A stretch of DNA of 64,000 nucleotides, from contig NZ_LFLU01000004.1 of assembly GCF_001189965.1 (NCBI RefSeq), positions 62,001-126,000 on the forward strand, in the 5' to 3' direction. The stretch comes from Herbaspirillum rhizosphaerae (GTDB taxonomy: Bacteria > Pseudomonadota > Gammaproteobacteria > Burkholderiales > Burkholderiaceae_D). The translations under genes were made by a program, and so were the position numbers. Positions within the stretch are counted from its first letter, which is position 1. Each line of letters begins with the position of its first letter. Positions 51,211 to 60,360 of this stretch are shown in pieces. A model generated the notes under the pieces. It was not told the DNA's origin and ran no database searches. It saw nothing but the letters and a program-made list of their open reading frames with translations.

Positions 51211-52581
51211 TTAACTGAACAGACGCATGGCGCGCTTGGAACCGGCAGGAATCTCGGCCGACTCCATCGCGCTGTAAAACGCACTGACCTGCTCGGCGAT
51301 GTCGCTCAATGCGGCATCCGACAACAGCTGGTCGCTGTCGTCCACGACGGTGCCGCCCAGGCGCATCGCCAGCGAACGCGCACAAGCGATCATGGCGCCG
51401 TAGCCGTCGCGGGCCGGACCGACGCGCGGTACGTCCAGCAACAAGGTCAGGCGATCGGTGGTTTCTGCCGCGCCGGTGGCGTTGGTCGACATCGAGAACA
51501 GGACTTCGCCCTCGCCGTCCTGCATCACCAGGTGACCGTCGGTGCGGCGGTCGAAGCCCTGGCGCGTGAGCGCCGCCAGCAAGGTGCTGACGTTCCATGG
51601 CGCGCCGTTGGAGCGCACGTTCACGCCCAGCTGCACGTCGTGGTCCATGATGAACTGATGCAGCGCTTGCGCGGTTTTCATCACGTCGATCATGTCCGGG
51701 ACTTCCGGTTCGGCGCCGATGGAATCGGTGAACTCGCGCAAGCGCATGATCAGCTCGGAATACTCCAGCTCGTTCAGCGCATTGTTGCGATTGGCCAGCT
51801 GCACGCCGGCCAGCAAGGCGTTGTACACGCTGCCGTGGGTGATCGCTTCCCATTCGCCGTCCACGGTGCGGCCGACGAAATTCACTGTCTTGTTGCCGAC
51901 ATGGCGCAGGTTTTGCACCCCCGGCAGAATCTTTTCGCCGCGCACCGACAAATCGAGCGCGATCGGGATGATGCAGTCGACCAGCTCATCCACCGGCAGC
52001 TCGCGTTGCGGTTGAGCAGCGGCAGCTTCTGCAGCCGGTTCCCCGGCGTACATGGTCGAATCGCTGAGCGAAGCCTCGACATGGCTCAGGTCGGCTTCCA
52101 GCTCATCCGCGCCCAGCGGATCGGCCGGGTAGTCGGAATGGCTGTCAACCGGCGTATCGAGCGACAGATAGGGCTCGATCGACTCGTCGTCGGAGGCGGA
52201 AAACTGCGGCTCGGCCGGCTGATTCAGCGGTGGATTGTGTGGATTCGGCACCGGCTTGGGACGCTCGTACAATTCCGGCTCTAGCCGGTCGTCCTCATAC
52301 ATGGACGCCGGCGATTTCGCCATCGGAGCGGTTTGCAGCGGGGCCGCCGCAGGCATGGGCGCTGCGGCGGGCGCTGCCGACACGGGCGCCTGATACGGCT
52401 TTTGCGCAGGCGGCAAAGGCTGCGACTGTGCATCGGCATTCATCAGCACATCGTCGTGATCCGACGAAAACGCGCGCTCGACGGTCTTGCGCGTCTTGTG
52501 CTCTTGCCATTTGTTATAGGAGATCACGCCGACGACGATCACGCCGCCGATGACGATCAGACTGGTCTGGAGATCTGTCAT
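51211..52581 (-). CDS. zipA: ZipA-like cell division protein
   Basis: 456-aa membrane-anchored FtsZ-binding protein of the Z-ring. One N-terminal helix (about residues 8-22, IVIGGVIVVGVISYN) is followed by a long low-complexity Pro/Ala/Gln-rich linker (about 45-200). A C-terminal ZipA domain follows from about 210 (ELVDCIIPIALDLSVRGEKI). The linker is longer than in E. coli ZipA (328 aa total), as often in betaproteobacteria. The location between smc and ligA supports the assignment. Sequence similarity to E. coli ZipA is expected to be low outside the anchor and C-domain. Confidence 0.82.
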   Translation of the reverse strand: MTDLQTSLIVIGGVIVVGVISYNKWQEHKTRKTVERAFSSDHDDVLMNADAQSQPLPPAQKPYQAPVSAAPAAAPMPAAAPLQTAPMAKSPASMYEDDRLEPELYERPKPVPNPHNPPLNQPAEPQFSASDDESIEPYLSLDTPVDSHSDYPADPLGADELEADLSHVEASLSDSTMYAGEPAAEAAAAQPQRELPVDELVDCIIPIALDLSVRGEKILPGVQNLRHVGNKTVNFVGRTVDGEWEAITHGSVYNALLAGVQLANRNNALNELEYSELIMRLREFTDSIGAEPEVPDMIDVMKTAQALHQFIMDHDVQLGVNVRSNGAPWNVSTLLAALTRQGFDRRTDGHLVMQDGEGEVLFSMSTNATGAAETTDRLTLLLDVPRVGPARDGYGAMIACARSLAMRLGGTVVDDSDQLLSDAALSDIAEQVSAFYSAMESAEIPAGSKRAMRLFS

Positions 52582-52974
52582 GCCGAATGTACCTTGGAAT
52601 TATTCTTGAAAGTGACGCGCGCAGCGGCGCGGCTCATCACTGGACCGGCGCAAGGCGCCAGATCAATACGATCAAACATGTTCGGTTCGATAAAACTGGT
52701 CATAGCTGGTCTTTATGGATTCCTGAGAGTCGACAGATATTTGCACTGGTGCTGCAATGAAACCGGTACAACGCTGTCGTTACCATCTTGTTATTCTTTG
52801 CCTGAATCGCTTAGCAAGTCGTGCTAAAGCCCTTGTATGACAAGCCGTTTAGGGTAGTGTTCCGTTATAGGCTTGTCAAGCTGCACAAGCCCCGCGACAT
52901 CCCGGCGCAAGCCGAAAAAACTCCAACTTGCGCCGCGTCCCTGCCTACCCCGTTCCGGCCGTCATCGCCGGACA
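52582..52974. other. smc-zipA intergenic region
   Basis: 393 bases downstream of smc and upstream of zipA (both minus). Two hairpins are visible: TTAGCA-AGTCG-TGCTAA (52811-52827) and a 9-bp inverted repeat TGACAAGCC / GGCTTGTCA (52838-52846 and 52870-52878). CTGGTC occurs twice near 52696 and 52706. No T-run follows the hairpins, and I find no clear promoter for zipA and no small gene. Confidence 0.55.
52838..52878. repeat. 9-bp inverted repeat with 23-nt loop
   Basis: Perfect arms TGACAAGCC and GGCTTGTCA. A third related ACAAGCC lies immediately after at 52884-52890. It could be a stalled-transcript hairpin beyond smc or a binding site; there is no T-tract. Confidence 0.45.
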
Positions 52975-55900
52975 TCAGGCAGCCTGCACCTCCGAGGTGA
53001 AATTGGCTGCCGCTTCCATGTCCACCGCCACGATACGCGAGACGCCCTGCTCCTGCATGGTCACGCCGATGAGCTGATTGGCCATTTCCATCGCGATCTT
53101 GTTATGCGAGATGAACAGGAACTGCGTATTCGACGACATGCGCTTGACCATATTGCAGAAGCGCTCGGTGTTGGCGTCGTCCAGCGGCGCATCCACTTCG
53201 TCCAGCAGGCAGAACGGCGCCGGATTGAGCTGGAACATCGAGAACACCAACGCCGTCGCGGTCAACGCCTTTTCACCGCCGGACAGCAGGTGAATCGTTG
53301 CATTTTTCTTGCCTGGCGGCTGCGCCATGACCTGCACGCCGGAATCGAGGATTTCGTCGCCGGTCATGATCAGCTTGGCCTGGCCGCCGCCGAACAGGAT
53401 CGGGAACAGTTCGGCGAAGTGGCCGTTGACCTTGTCGAAAGTATCTTGCAACAAGCCGCGGGTTTCGATATCGATCTTGTGGATCGCGTCCTGCAGCGTG
53501 GTGATGGCTTCGTTCAGGTCGGCGTGCTGGGCGTCGAGGAAATTCTTGCGCTCGGACGCGGTCGCCAGCTCATCCAGCGCGGCCAGGTTGACGGCGCCCA
53601 GTGCGGCGATCGCATTGGTCAGGCGCGTCACTTCGCCTTGCAGATAGGATGGGCGCATGTCGTCGGTCAGCTTCTCCGACAACGCCGCCTCGTCAGCCTG
53701 GGTGCTGGCCAGCGCTTCCGTGAATTGCTCCTGATTCAGGCGTGCAGCCTGTTCCTTCAATTGCAGTTCGGTAATGCGGTCGCGTTGCGGTTGCAGGCTG
53801 CGTTCGTTTTGCAGGCGCGCTTCTTCGTGCTGACGCAGCTTTTGCGACAACTGATCGAGTTCGTGACGGGCATCGGCCAGCGCACGTTCCTGATCGGTGC
53901 GCTTGTCCAGCAAGGATTGCAGACCGGCCTGCGCCGCCTGGTCGTCGAGGCTTTCGAGTTCCAGGCTGCCCTGTTGCATGCTGGCAAACAATTGCGCCGC
54001 CTGCTCCAGCGCGGTGGCGATGTTGCGCTTGAGTTCGTCGATCTTGTTGCGCTGGGATTTTTCCGAAAACTCGGTTTCCTGCGCAGCGCGTTCCAGCTCG
54101 CGCAGGCGCTGGCGGGCATCGTTAAGCTGTTGTTCTTTGCCGAGATAATCGGTCTGGCCGTTTTCGTGCGATTCCTGCAGCTCGGCCAGCTCGATGTCGA
54201 GTTGCTCGAACTTGGCTTCGGACTCGGTCTTGATTTGCTGCTGTTCGGTTTCCTGCGCTTCGATTTCGGCGAGGTCGGCGACGATTTGCGTGCTGCGTTG
54301 ATTGAAACGCTCCTGCACTTCCGACAGCTTCATCACTTCGATCTGCAGGCTGTGTGCAGCCTGAGTCAAACCGGCGGCGCGCTGACGCAGTTCCTGCAGG
54401 CGCTGCGTGGCGTTGGTCATGGCCGCATCGGCGCGTACAGCACGCGACTTGGCTTCTTCCGCCAGCATGTATTGCGCACGCTGCTGCTTGGTGATGTTTT
54501 CGATTTCCTGCTGGCGCGCCAGCATGCCGTCCTGCTCCGAATCGGAGGCGTAGAAACGCACGCTCGACTGGCTCACGACGTGGCCTTGCTTGGTCACGAA
54601 CAAGGCGCCGTTCGGCAGTTTGCTGCGGTCGACGAAAGCGCTGGCGGTGTCGTCGGCGATGAAGATGTTGTGCAGCCAGTCCTGCATCAGCGTGCGCAGG
54701 CCCGGATCGTTGAGTTGCAGCAGATTGATGAAAGGCTTCAGGCCGTTCGGCGCCGGTTCGGAAGGCTGGCCGGCCGGATTCGGTGCGAACAGCGCCAGCT
54801 TGGCCGGCGGCGCATCGTTGAAAAAGGCCTTGGCCCAATCCAGGTTCGATACTTCCAGCGCCGACATGCGCTCGCGCAGCACGGATTCCAGCGCGGTTTC
54901 CCAGCCGGCGTCGATGTGCAGCTTCTGCCACAGGCGCGGCAGATTGGCCAGCTCGTGCTTTTCCAGCCAGGGCTGAACCTTGCCTTGCGTCTGCACGCTT
55001 TCCTGCAATTGCTTCAGGGCCGAGAGACGCGCTTCCAGTTGCGCCAGTTCGGTGGTTTCCTTGCTGACCAGCTCTTGCGCGGTGCGGCGTTCTTCTTCCT
55101 GCTTCGGCAACTGCTCTTGCGCTTCTTCGAGATACATCGACGCTTCTTCCAGCGAGGCCTGTTTCTCTTCCAGTTGCAGCTTGAGATTGGACAAATGCGC
55201 GTCGTCCGGCATGTTGAGGCCGTTCTTTTCCTGCACCAGGCGCTCGCGGCGCACGGTGAGGCCGGACAGGATGTTGGAGGCGTTGCGCTGATGCGCCGAC
55301 TCCAGTTCGATCTGCTGCTGAATCTGCATGATCTTGCCGCGCGACTCAGTGGTCTTGAGCTGCGCTTCGCGCCAGGCTTGTTCCAGCGTCGGCACCTTGT
55401 CGGTCGCGTCCTGCACGGCTTGCTGCGCCTGCTCGACGCGCATGCCCTGCTCTTCCAGCTGGATCTCGGCTTCGGCCAGGTCGTCCTGATGCTGCGTGCC
55501 CTGGCGCTGCCATTGATCGCGTTGCGCCGTCAGCGAATTCAGTTGCGATTGCAAACGGCTGCGCGATTCGATGACGAACTTGATCTGCGCTTCCAGGCTG
55601 CCGATTTCGGAGTTGGTCTGGTACAAGTGACCTTGCGCCGTATGCAAGCGGTCGCCGGCGCCGTAGTGTGCCTGGCGCATGTGTTCCAGCTCGGTTTCGA
55701 CGTGGCGCAGTTTGGCAGTTTGCTCTTCGAGGTCGATCTGCGCGCGCTCGATTTCGCGGAAGTATTTTTCCTGCTCGGCCTTGGCTTCGTTCTTGCGCAA
55801 CAGCCACAGCAGTTTTTGCTTCTCTTCCTGATCGGCGGTGAGCTCGTTGAATTTCTTGGCGACGGCCGCCTGCGCCTCCAGCTTTTCCAGATTGCTGTTG

Positions 55901-56502
55901 AGTTCGCGCAGGATGTCTTCGAGACGCGTCAGATTTTCGCGCGTGTCGTGCAGGCGGTTTTCGGTTTCGCGGCGGCGTTCCTTGTACTTCGATACGCCGG
56001 CGGCTTCTTCCAGGAAAATGCGCAGTTCTTCAGGGCGCGCTTCGATGATGCGCGAAATCATGCCCTGGCCGATGATCGCGTAAGCGCGCGGGCCGAGGCC
56101 GGTGCCGAGGAAGATGTCCTGAATGTCGCGGCGGCGCACTGCCTGGTTGTTGATGTAATACGAAGACGTGCCGTCGCGCGTGAGCGTGCGCTTGACGGCG
56201 ATTTCTGCGTATTGACCCCATTGACCTGCGGCCTTGCCCATGGCGTTGTCGAAGATCAGTTCGACTGACGCGCGGCCGGCCGGCTTACGGTTGGTGGAGC
56301 CGTTGAAGATGACGTCCTGCATCGATTCGCCGCGCAGCTCGGAGGCCTTGGACTCGCCCAGCACCCAGCGCACCGCATCGATAATGTTGGACTTGCCGCA
56401 GCCGTTCGGGCCTACCACGCCTACCAACTGCCCCGGCACCTGGAAATTCATCGGATCGACGAAAGACTTGAATCCTGACAATTTAATGGAATTTAAGCGC
56501 AC
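52975..56502 (-). CDS. smc: Chromosome segregation protein SMC
   Basis: 1175-aa condensin subunit that organises and segregates the chromosome. Walker A GPNGCGKSN is near residue 34, followed by long coiled-coil arms (about 170-500 and 660-1010) around a hinge near 520-640. The C-terminal head has LLSGGEKALTATALVFS and the Walker B FCLLDEVDAPLDD. I prefer the GTG at 56502, giving the usual VRLNSIKLSGFKSFVDP start; an in-frame TTG upstream adds 17 unrelated residues. Its coding strand gives a long open frame on the opposite strand, which is a composition artefact. ScpA/ScpB are not in this window. Confidence 0.96.
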   Translation of the reverse strand: MRLNSIKLSGFKSFVDPMNFQVPGQLVGVVGPNGCGKSNIIDAVRWVLGESKASELRGESMQDVIFNGSTNRKPAGRASVELIFDNAMGKAAGQWGQYAEIAVKRTLTRDGTSSYYINNQAVRRRDIQDIFLGTGLGPRAYAIIGQGMISRIIEARPEELRIFLEEAAGVSKYKERRRETENRLHDTRENLTRLEDILRELNSNLEKLEAQAAVAKKFNELTADQEEKQKLLWLLRKNEAKAEQEKYFREIERAQIDLEEQTAKLRHVETELEHMRQAHYGAGDRLHTAQGHLYQTNSEIGSLEAQIKFVIESRSRLQSQLNSLTAQRDQWQRQGTQHQDDLAEAEIQLEEQGMRVEQAQQAVQDATDKVPTLEQAWREAQLKTTESRGKIMQIQQQIELESAHQRNASNILSGLTVRRERLVQEKNGLNMPDDAHLSNLKLQLEEKQASLEEASMYLEEAQEQLPKQEEERRTAQELVSKETTELAQLEARLSALKQLQESVQTQGKVQPWLEKHELANLPRLWQKLHIDAGWETALESVLRERMSALEVSNLDWAKAFFNDAPPAKLALFAPNPAGQPSEPAPNGLKPFINLLQLNDPGLRTLMQDWLHNIFIADDTASAFVDRSKLPNGALFVTKQGHVVSQSSVRFYASDSEQDGMLARQQEIENITKQQRAQYMLAEEAKSRAVRADAAMTNATQRLQELRQRAAGLTQAAHSLQIEVMKLSEVQERFNQRSTQIVADLAEIEAQETEQQQIKTESEAKFEQLDIELAELQESHENGQTDYLGKEQQLNDARQRLRELERAAQETEFSEKSQRNKIDELKRNIATALEQAAQLFASMQQGSLELESLDDQAAQAGLQSLLDKRTDQERALADARHELDQLSQKLRQHEEARLQNERSLQPQRDRITELQLKEQAARLNQEQFTEALASTQADEAALSEKLTDDMRPSYLQGEVTRLTNAIAALGAVNLAALDELATASERKNFLDAQHADLNEAITTLQDAIHKIDIETRGLLQDTFDKVNGHFAELFPILFGGGQAKLIMTGDEILDSGVQVMAQPPGKKNATIHLLSGGEKALTATALVFSMFQLNPAPFCLLDEVDAPLDDANTERFCNMVKRMSSNTQFLFISHNKIAMEMANQLIGVTMQEQGVSRIVAVDMEAAANFTSEVQAA

Positions 56503-56764
56503 GTTATCTACAATTTCACAGAGTTTGACGGAAGCAGGCAAATTCGCCCGCAATAGCCCGGTATCATAACATTCCGGGAGGGAAAACCGCTGAAATCAGG
56601 GCCCGCAACCGCATCTCGATCGGCATTCCTGACAGCGGCAAAGGGCGAAAAGCAGCGAGGCAATGGCGACAAATGCAAAACGGCTTGCCTGATTGCTCAG
56701 ACAAGCCGCTTGGGCCCGCCGCTGAAGTCTGCCTGCAGACAATGCAAGTCCGGCTTCTAAGCGA

Positions 56765-58534
56765 TCAGAATGTTTCCCAATCGCCATCATCGCCAGCCGG
56801 CGACTTCGGCGCTGCCGGTTTCGCGTTCGCGGAAGGCAATGCACGAACCGGAGCCGCCTTGCGTGCCGGCGCCGGAGCTGACGCTGTCACAGGCTTGCGA
56901 GCTGCGGCTGCGGCAGCAAGCTTAGCGGCAGGCTTGACCGCGTTCGCCGCCGGACGAGCGGCAAACGCCGGCGCTGCCGGCGCGACCTCACTTGCCTGGA
57001 AAAAGGCAACCGCCTCCTTCAGTCGGCGTGCCTGCTCTTCCAGCGAACCGGCCGCCGCCGCTGCCTGTTCAACCAGCGCCGCATTCTGCTGCGTGGTCTG
57101 ATCCATTTGCGTGATCGCCATGTTGACCTGGCCGATGCCGCTGCTTTGCTCTTCGGTCGCCGACGAAATTTCACCCATGATGTCGGTCACGCGCTGCACC
57201 GCATCGACCACTTCGCCCATGGTCTGGCCGGCGCGCTGCACCAGTTCCGAACCGCTGTCCACGCGCGTGACGGACACTTCGATCAGGTCCTTGATCTCTT
57301 TCGCCGCTTGCGCGCTGCGTTGCGCCAGACTGCGCACTTCAGATGCGACGACGGCAAAACCGCGCCCCTGTTCGCCGGCGCGCGCCGCTTCGACCGCTGC
57401 GTTCAGCGCCAGAATATTGGTCTGGAAAGCAATACCGTCGATCACGCCGATGATGTCGGAAATCTTGCGCGAACTTTCCGTGATGCCTTGCATGGTGTCG
57501 ACCACTTGCCCGACCACTTCGCCGCCGCGGCGGGCGATGTCGGAAGCGGTATGCGCCAGTTGGCCGGCCTGGCGCGCGTTGTCGGCGTTCTGCTTCACGG
57601 TCGAGGTCAGCTCTTCCATGCTGGACGCAGTTTCTTCCAGCGACGCCGCTTGCTGCTCGGTGCGCGAAGACAGGTCGAGATTGCCGGCCGCAATTTCCTT
57701 GGCGCCGGTATCGATGGATTCAGTGCCGGTGCGGATGCCGCTGATCACCGTCGACAGGCGTTCACGCATGACGCTCATTTCATAGAGCAGGCTGCGCTTG
57801 TCGCCCGGACGCGTCTTGATGTCCATGGTCAGATCGCCGGAGGCGATGCCCGAGGCAACTTCAACCGCATACGCCGGCTCGCCGCCGAGGCTGCGCGTGA
57901 TGTTGCGGATGATCGCCAGCATCATCGCCGAAACGATCACGCCGACCACGATCAGGATGCCGGCCAACTTCATCAGGTTCTGATAAAAGTCGCTTTCCAC
58001 GTCATTGAGGAACACGCCCGACACCAGCAGCCAATCCCATGGTTCGTAGTAAATCAGGTAGCTGACTTTTTGCGTGCGGTTGGTATCGTCGGCGCCCGGC
58101 AGACGGCCCATGTAGTTGACGAAGCCGCGCTGCTGCGACTTGCCGACCTTGACCATTTCGACGTAGTAGAGCTTGCCGTCGCTGTCCTTGCGGTCGGAGA
58201 CATTCTTGCCGACCACGCTCTTGTTGGTCGGGTGCATCAGCACGACCGGCTTGGAGTCGAAGACGAAAATGTAGTTGTCGTTGTCGTAACGCATGGCGGA
58301 GATCCGCGCCAACGCATGTTTCTTGGCGTCCTCGACCGTCGTATTGCCGGCAGCGACTTCCGCGGCATAACTCTTGAGGATGCCCTCAGCGGTTTCGACC
58401 ACGCGCTTCAGGCCGGCTTCGCGCTCATGGATCATGTTTTGGCGGGTATTGAGCGCCGACCATGCGGCCAGCACCAGCAGGCCTATCCACATGACGACCA
58501 AGGCCAGCAACAGCTTTGCCTTTAATGTTTTCAT
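56765..58534 (-). CDS. Methyl-accepting chemotaxis protein with Cache domain and WETF tail
   Basis: 589-aa chemoreceptor. Transmembrane helix 1 spans about 7-27, and a periplasmic single-Cache type 2 domain (about 30-185) has [11 protein letters not shown] and [21 protein letters not shown]2 is about 188-208, then HAMP and a signalling domain with the hairpin tip containing [22 protein letters not shown] variable Ala/Pro/Lys-rich linker of about 70 residues ends in DGDWETF. The final WETF (586-589) matches the C-terminal pentapeptide (xWxxF) that docks the CheR/CheB methylation enzymes on E. coli Tar and Tsr. The ligand is unknown; Cache domains often bind small organic acids. No che genes are nearby. 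Confidence 0.92.
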   Translation of the reverse strand: MKTLKAKLLLALVVMWIGLLVLAAWSALNTRQNMIHEREAGLKRVVETAEGILKSYAAEVAAGNTTVEDAKKHALARISAMRYDNDNYIFVFDSKPVVLMHPTNKSVVGKNVSDRKDSDGKLYYVEMVKVGKSQQRGFVNYMGRLPGADDTNRTQKVSYLIYYEPWDWLLVSGVFLNDVESDFYQNLMKLAGILIVVGVIVSAMMLAIIRNITRSLGGEPAYAVEVASGIASGDLTMDIKTRPGDKRSLLYEMSVMRERLSTVISGIRTGTESIDTGAKEIAAGNLDLSSRTEQQAASLEETASSMEELTSTVKQNADNARQAGQLAHTASDIARRGGEVVGQVVDTMQGITESSRKISDIIGVIDGIAFQTNILALNAAVEAARAGEQGRGFAVVASEVRSLAQRSAQAAKEIKDLIEVSVTRVDSGSELVQRAGQTMGEVVDAVQRVTDIMGEISSATEEQSSGIGQVNMAITQMDQTTQQNAALVEQAAAAAGSLEEQARRLKEAVAFFQASEVAPAAPAFAARPAANAVKPAAKLAAAAAARKPVTASAPAPARKAAPVRALPSANAKPAAPKSPAGDDGDWETF

Positions 58535-58836
58535 TGTTACAACTCCGTTCAGTATGCAGTATCAGGGGGAGATTTATTTTTGAACCGTCAACACTAACTT
58601 ACTTCACGGCAAAGGTATCCGGAGAACAAGGCGGTTTACTTCGTGCGATTGCAGCATTTGAAAAGAACGACGCCCCTGGCATGAGCACCGCCCCCACTAT
58701 CGCCCCCTTGTGGTGCATGTCATGCAAGCTTTCCAGCGCAGCTTGAACACTGAGTGAATCCCTGTGCGCGATGCATCGGCATCGCCGGCCTTCAGCGTTC
58801 AACGACGACTCGGCCCCAACAGATCCGTGTGTTCAA
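58535..58836. other. Gap between the binding-protein gene and the chemoreceptor
   Basis: 302 bases. I see no terminator, clear promoter or gene. A TAAA-N15-GCATACTG sequence upstream of the chemoreceptor only weakly resembles a sigma-28 promoter and is not called. Confidence 0.5.
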
Positions 58837-59994
58837 TCATTCTTTACCGAAGGTCTGGACAGGCACCCATTTTTTCTGTTCTGCGCGATACATCGTGTAG
58901 AAAGGATTGATCAAATTGCCCAGGGCATCGAATGAAATTGTCGTGCTTAGCCCCGGGTATTTGATGGTGTGCAGCGCCGCCACTATTTTCGCCGGCTCCA
59001 ACGAGTTGGCTTGTTTGATTGCGGCAATCAGGACGCCTGTTGCATCGTAGGCGAAGGGTGCGGAAAACCCGATCTCACCCTGGAATCTGGCTTTGTAATT
59101 TTTCTCGAAAGACTTCCAGCCGCGCATTTTTTCCGTATCTTTCCCGGGCGACAATCCGAACGTGTTATCGCCGTCGTCGCCGACGAGTTGCAAAAATACA
59201 GGTCCGACGGTGCCGCCTCCCGTCAGCAGTTTCGCCGCTATGCCTTGCCGCTTCATGCTACGCGCCAGCACTGCAGTCTGCGCGCCCAGCCCGCCGAAAA
59301 AAATGAGATCGACGTTTTGCTGGTTCTTGATATTGTTTAATGCCGCATTGAAATCCGACGTCTTGCTCGACACCACTTCCCTGGCGACAATGTCCCGGCC
59401 ATTTTTCTGCAAGGCTTTGACGAACTGATTGGCAAGGTCGCGCCCAAAAACAGTGTCGTCATCGATGACTGCGATGCGTTTGGCGCCCAGCGTCTGCATG
59501 GCATAGCTGGCGGCGTGAATGCTCCCTTCATCATCATGTCCGATGATCCGAAAGCTGTTGATATAGCCGGCCTGCGTATAAGCATGCCCGGTCGAACCGG
59601 GGGCGATCTGAGGGATTCCCGCGGCATGATACAGGCTTGATGCGGCGATGCTGGCGCTGGTGTTCCAGTGCCCGATCACGCCCACGACGCCCGACTTCAC
59701 CAGATAATCGGCGATCAGCGCCGCCGTGCGCGGGTCGCCGCGATCGTCTTGCGGCAACAGCTTGAAGACAATGGTCTTGTTATTGATTTTGAGACGGCGT
59801 GCATTGGCTTCATCGATCGCGAGTTGGGCGGCATTCTCCATGCCCTTTCCTGCCGGCGCATAGTTGCCGGAAAGCGGTGCGGCGAAGCCGATGAGGACGG
59901 TTTGCGAGTTGTCGTCCGCCGCGACAGCCTGCACGGCAAAGACCATCGCTGCAATTCCACACCATATTTTCGGGACTATCGCGAAGTAGCGCAT
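58837..59994 (-). CDS. Branched-chain amino-acid-type ABC transporter substrate-binding protein
   Basis: 385-aa periplasmic binding protein of the LivJ/LivK type I fold. A signal peptide ends near AVAA (residue 26), followed by VLIGFAAPLSGNYAPAGKGMENAAQLAIDEAN (the first lobe) and RIAVIDDDTVFGRDLANQF near 155. GFSAPFAYDATGVLIAAIK lies near 310. No permease or ATPase genes adjoin it, so it either uses a transporter encoded elsewhere or serves as a sensor; its neighbour is a chemoreceptor on the same strand, though with a Cache domain that normally binds ligand directly. The true ligand cannot be read off. Confidence 0.88.
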   Translation of the reverse strand: MRYFAIVPKIWCGIAAMVFAVQAVAADDNSQTVLIGFAAPLSGNYAPAGKGMENAAQLAIDEANARRLKINNKTIVFKLLPQDDRGDPRTAALIADYLVKSGVVGVIGHWNTSASIAASSLYHAAGIPQIAPGSTGHAYTQAGYINSFRIIGHDDEGSIHAASYAMQTLGAKRIAVIDDDTVFGRDLANQFVKALQKNGRDIVAREVVSSKTSDFNAALNNIKNQQNVDLIFFGGLGAQTAVLARSMKRQGIAAKLLTGGGTVGPVFLQLVGDDGDNTFGLSPGKDTEKMRGWKSFEKNYKARFQGEIGFSAPFAYDATGVLIAAIKQANSLEPAKIVAALHTIKYPGLSTTISFDALGNLINPFYTMYRAEQKKWVPVQTFGKE

Positions 59995-60162
59995 GTTCTG
60001 ACCCCCTTGATTTTTTTATGGACAACTGCATGAATGCACTTTTTTAGTCAGTGCATTACTGATGCGCAAAAAATCACCCGGACGCGAATAGGCGCGGACA
60101 AGGACGAACGGAGTCAAAACCCTGCATTCCCCCATTGAATCCCGGCGCAGACCTGTCGTTGC

Positions 60163-60200
60163 CGTGTATCAATCCCGTGCATCAATCCCGTGTATCAATT
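60163..60200 (+). repeat. 13-bp tandem repeat, nearly three copies
   Basis: Unit CGTGTATCAATCC occurs three times head to tail: the second copy has CGTGC for CGTGT and the third ends in TT. It lies 160 bp before the dapC start in an otherwise unremarkable intergenic region. Confidence 0.8.
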
Positions 60201-60322
60201 CCTTTTATTTTTAATCGTTTTTTGATGGCTTCATCATGGCCAATTTCCGATACCTTGTCAAAATAGACATGCATCGCGCCGGAGACAGCCGGCCCGGTCC
60301 GCATTCTCGCCGCAACAATCAG

Positions 60323-60328
60323 TATAAT
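60323..60328 (+). promoter_or_regulatory. Candidate -10 element for dapC
   Basis: Perfect TATAAT, 33 bp before the GTG start; no -35 close to consensus is present at 16-18 bp. Confidence 0.4.
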
Positions 60329-60360
60329 GTCGCCCTATCCCTCTCTCGCTACGCTCCTCC

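Larger units (their letters stand above)
59995..60360. other. Divergent region between the binding-protein gene and dapC
   Basis: 366 bases holding a 13-bp tandem repeat (60163-60200) and a TATAAT at 60323-60328 that may be the dapC -10, without a good -35. No further gene. Confidence 0.55.

Noticed and set aside
52873-56268. Very long open frame (over 1100 codons) on the strand opposite smc
   Set aside because: High-GC third-position bias creates open antisense frames; the translation is Leu/Arg/Gln-rich with no domain, while smc on the minus strand has all SMC motifs. The same reasoning removes long frames opposite ppsA, bamA, glnD, the exporter, cphA' and guaA.
58535-58590. TAAA-N15-GCATACTG as a sigma-28 promoter for the chemoreceptor
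   Set aside because: The -35 half fits, but only three of eight bases match GCCGATAA in the -10.
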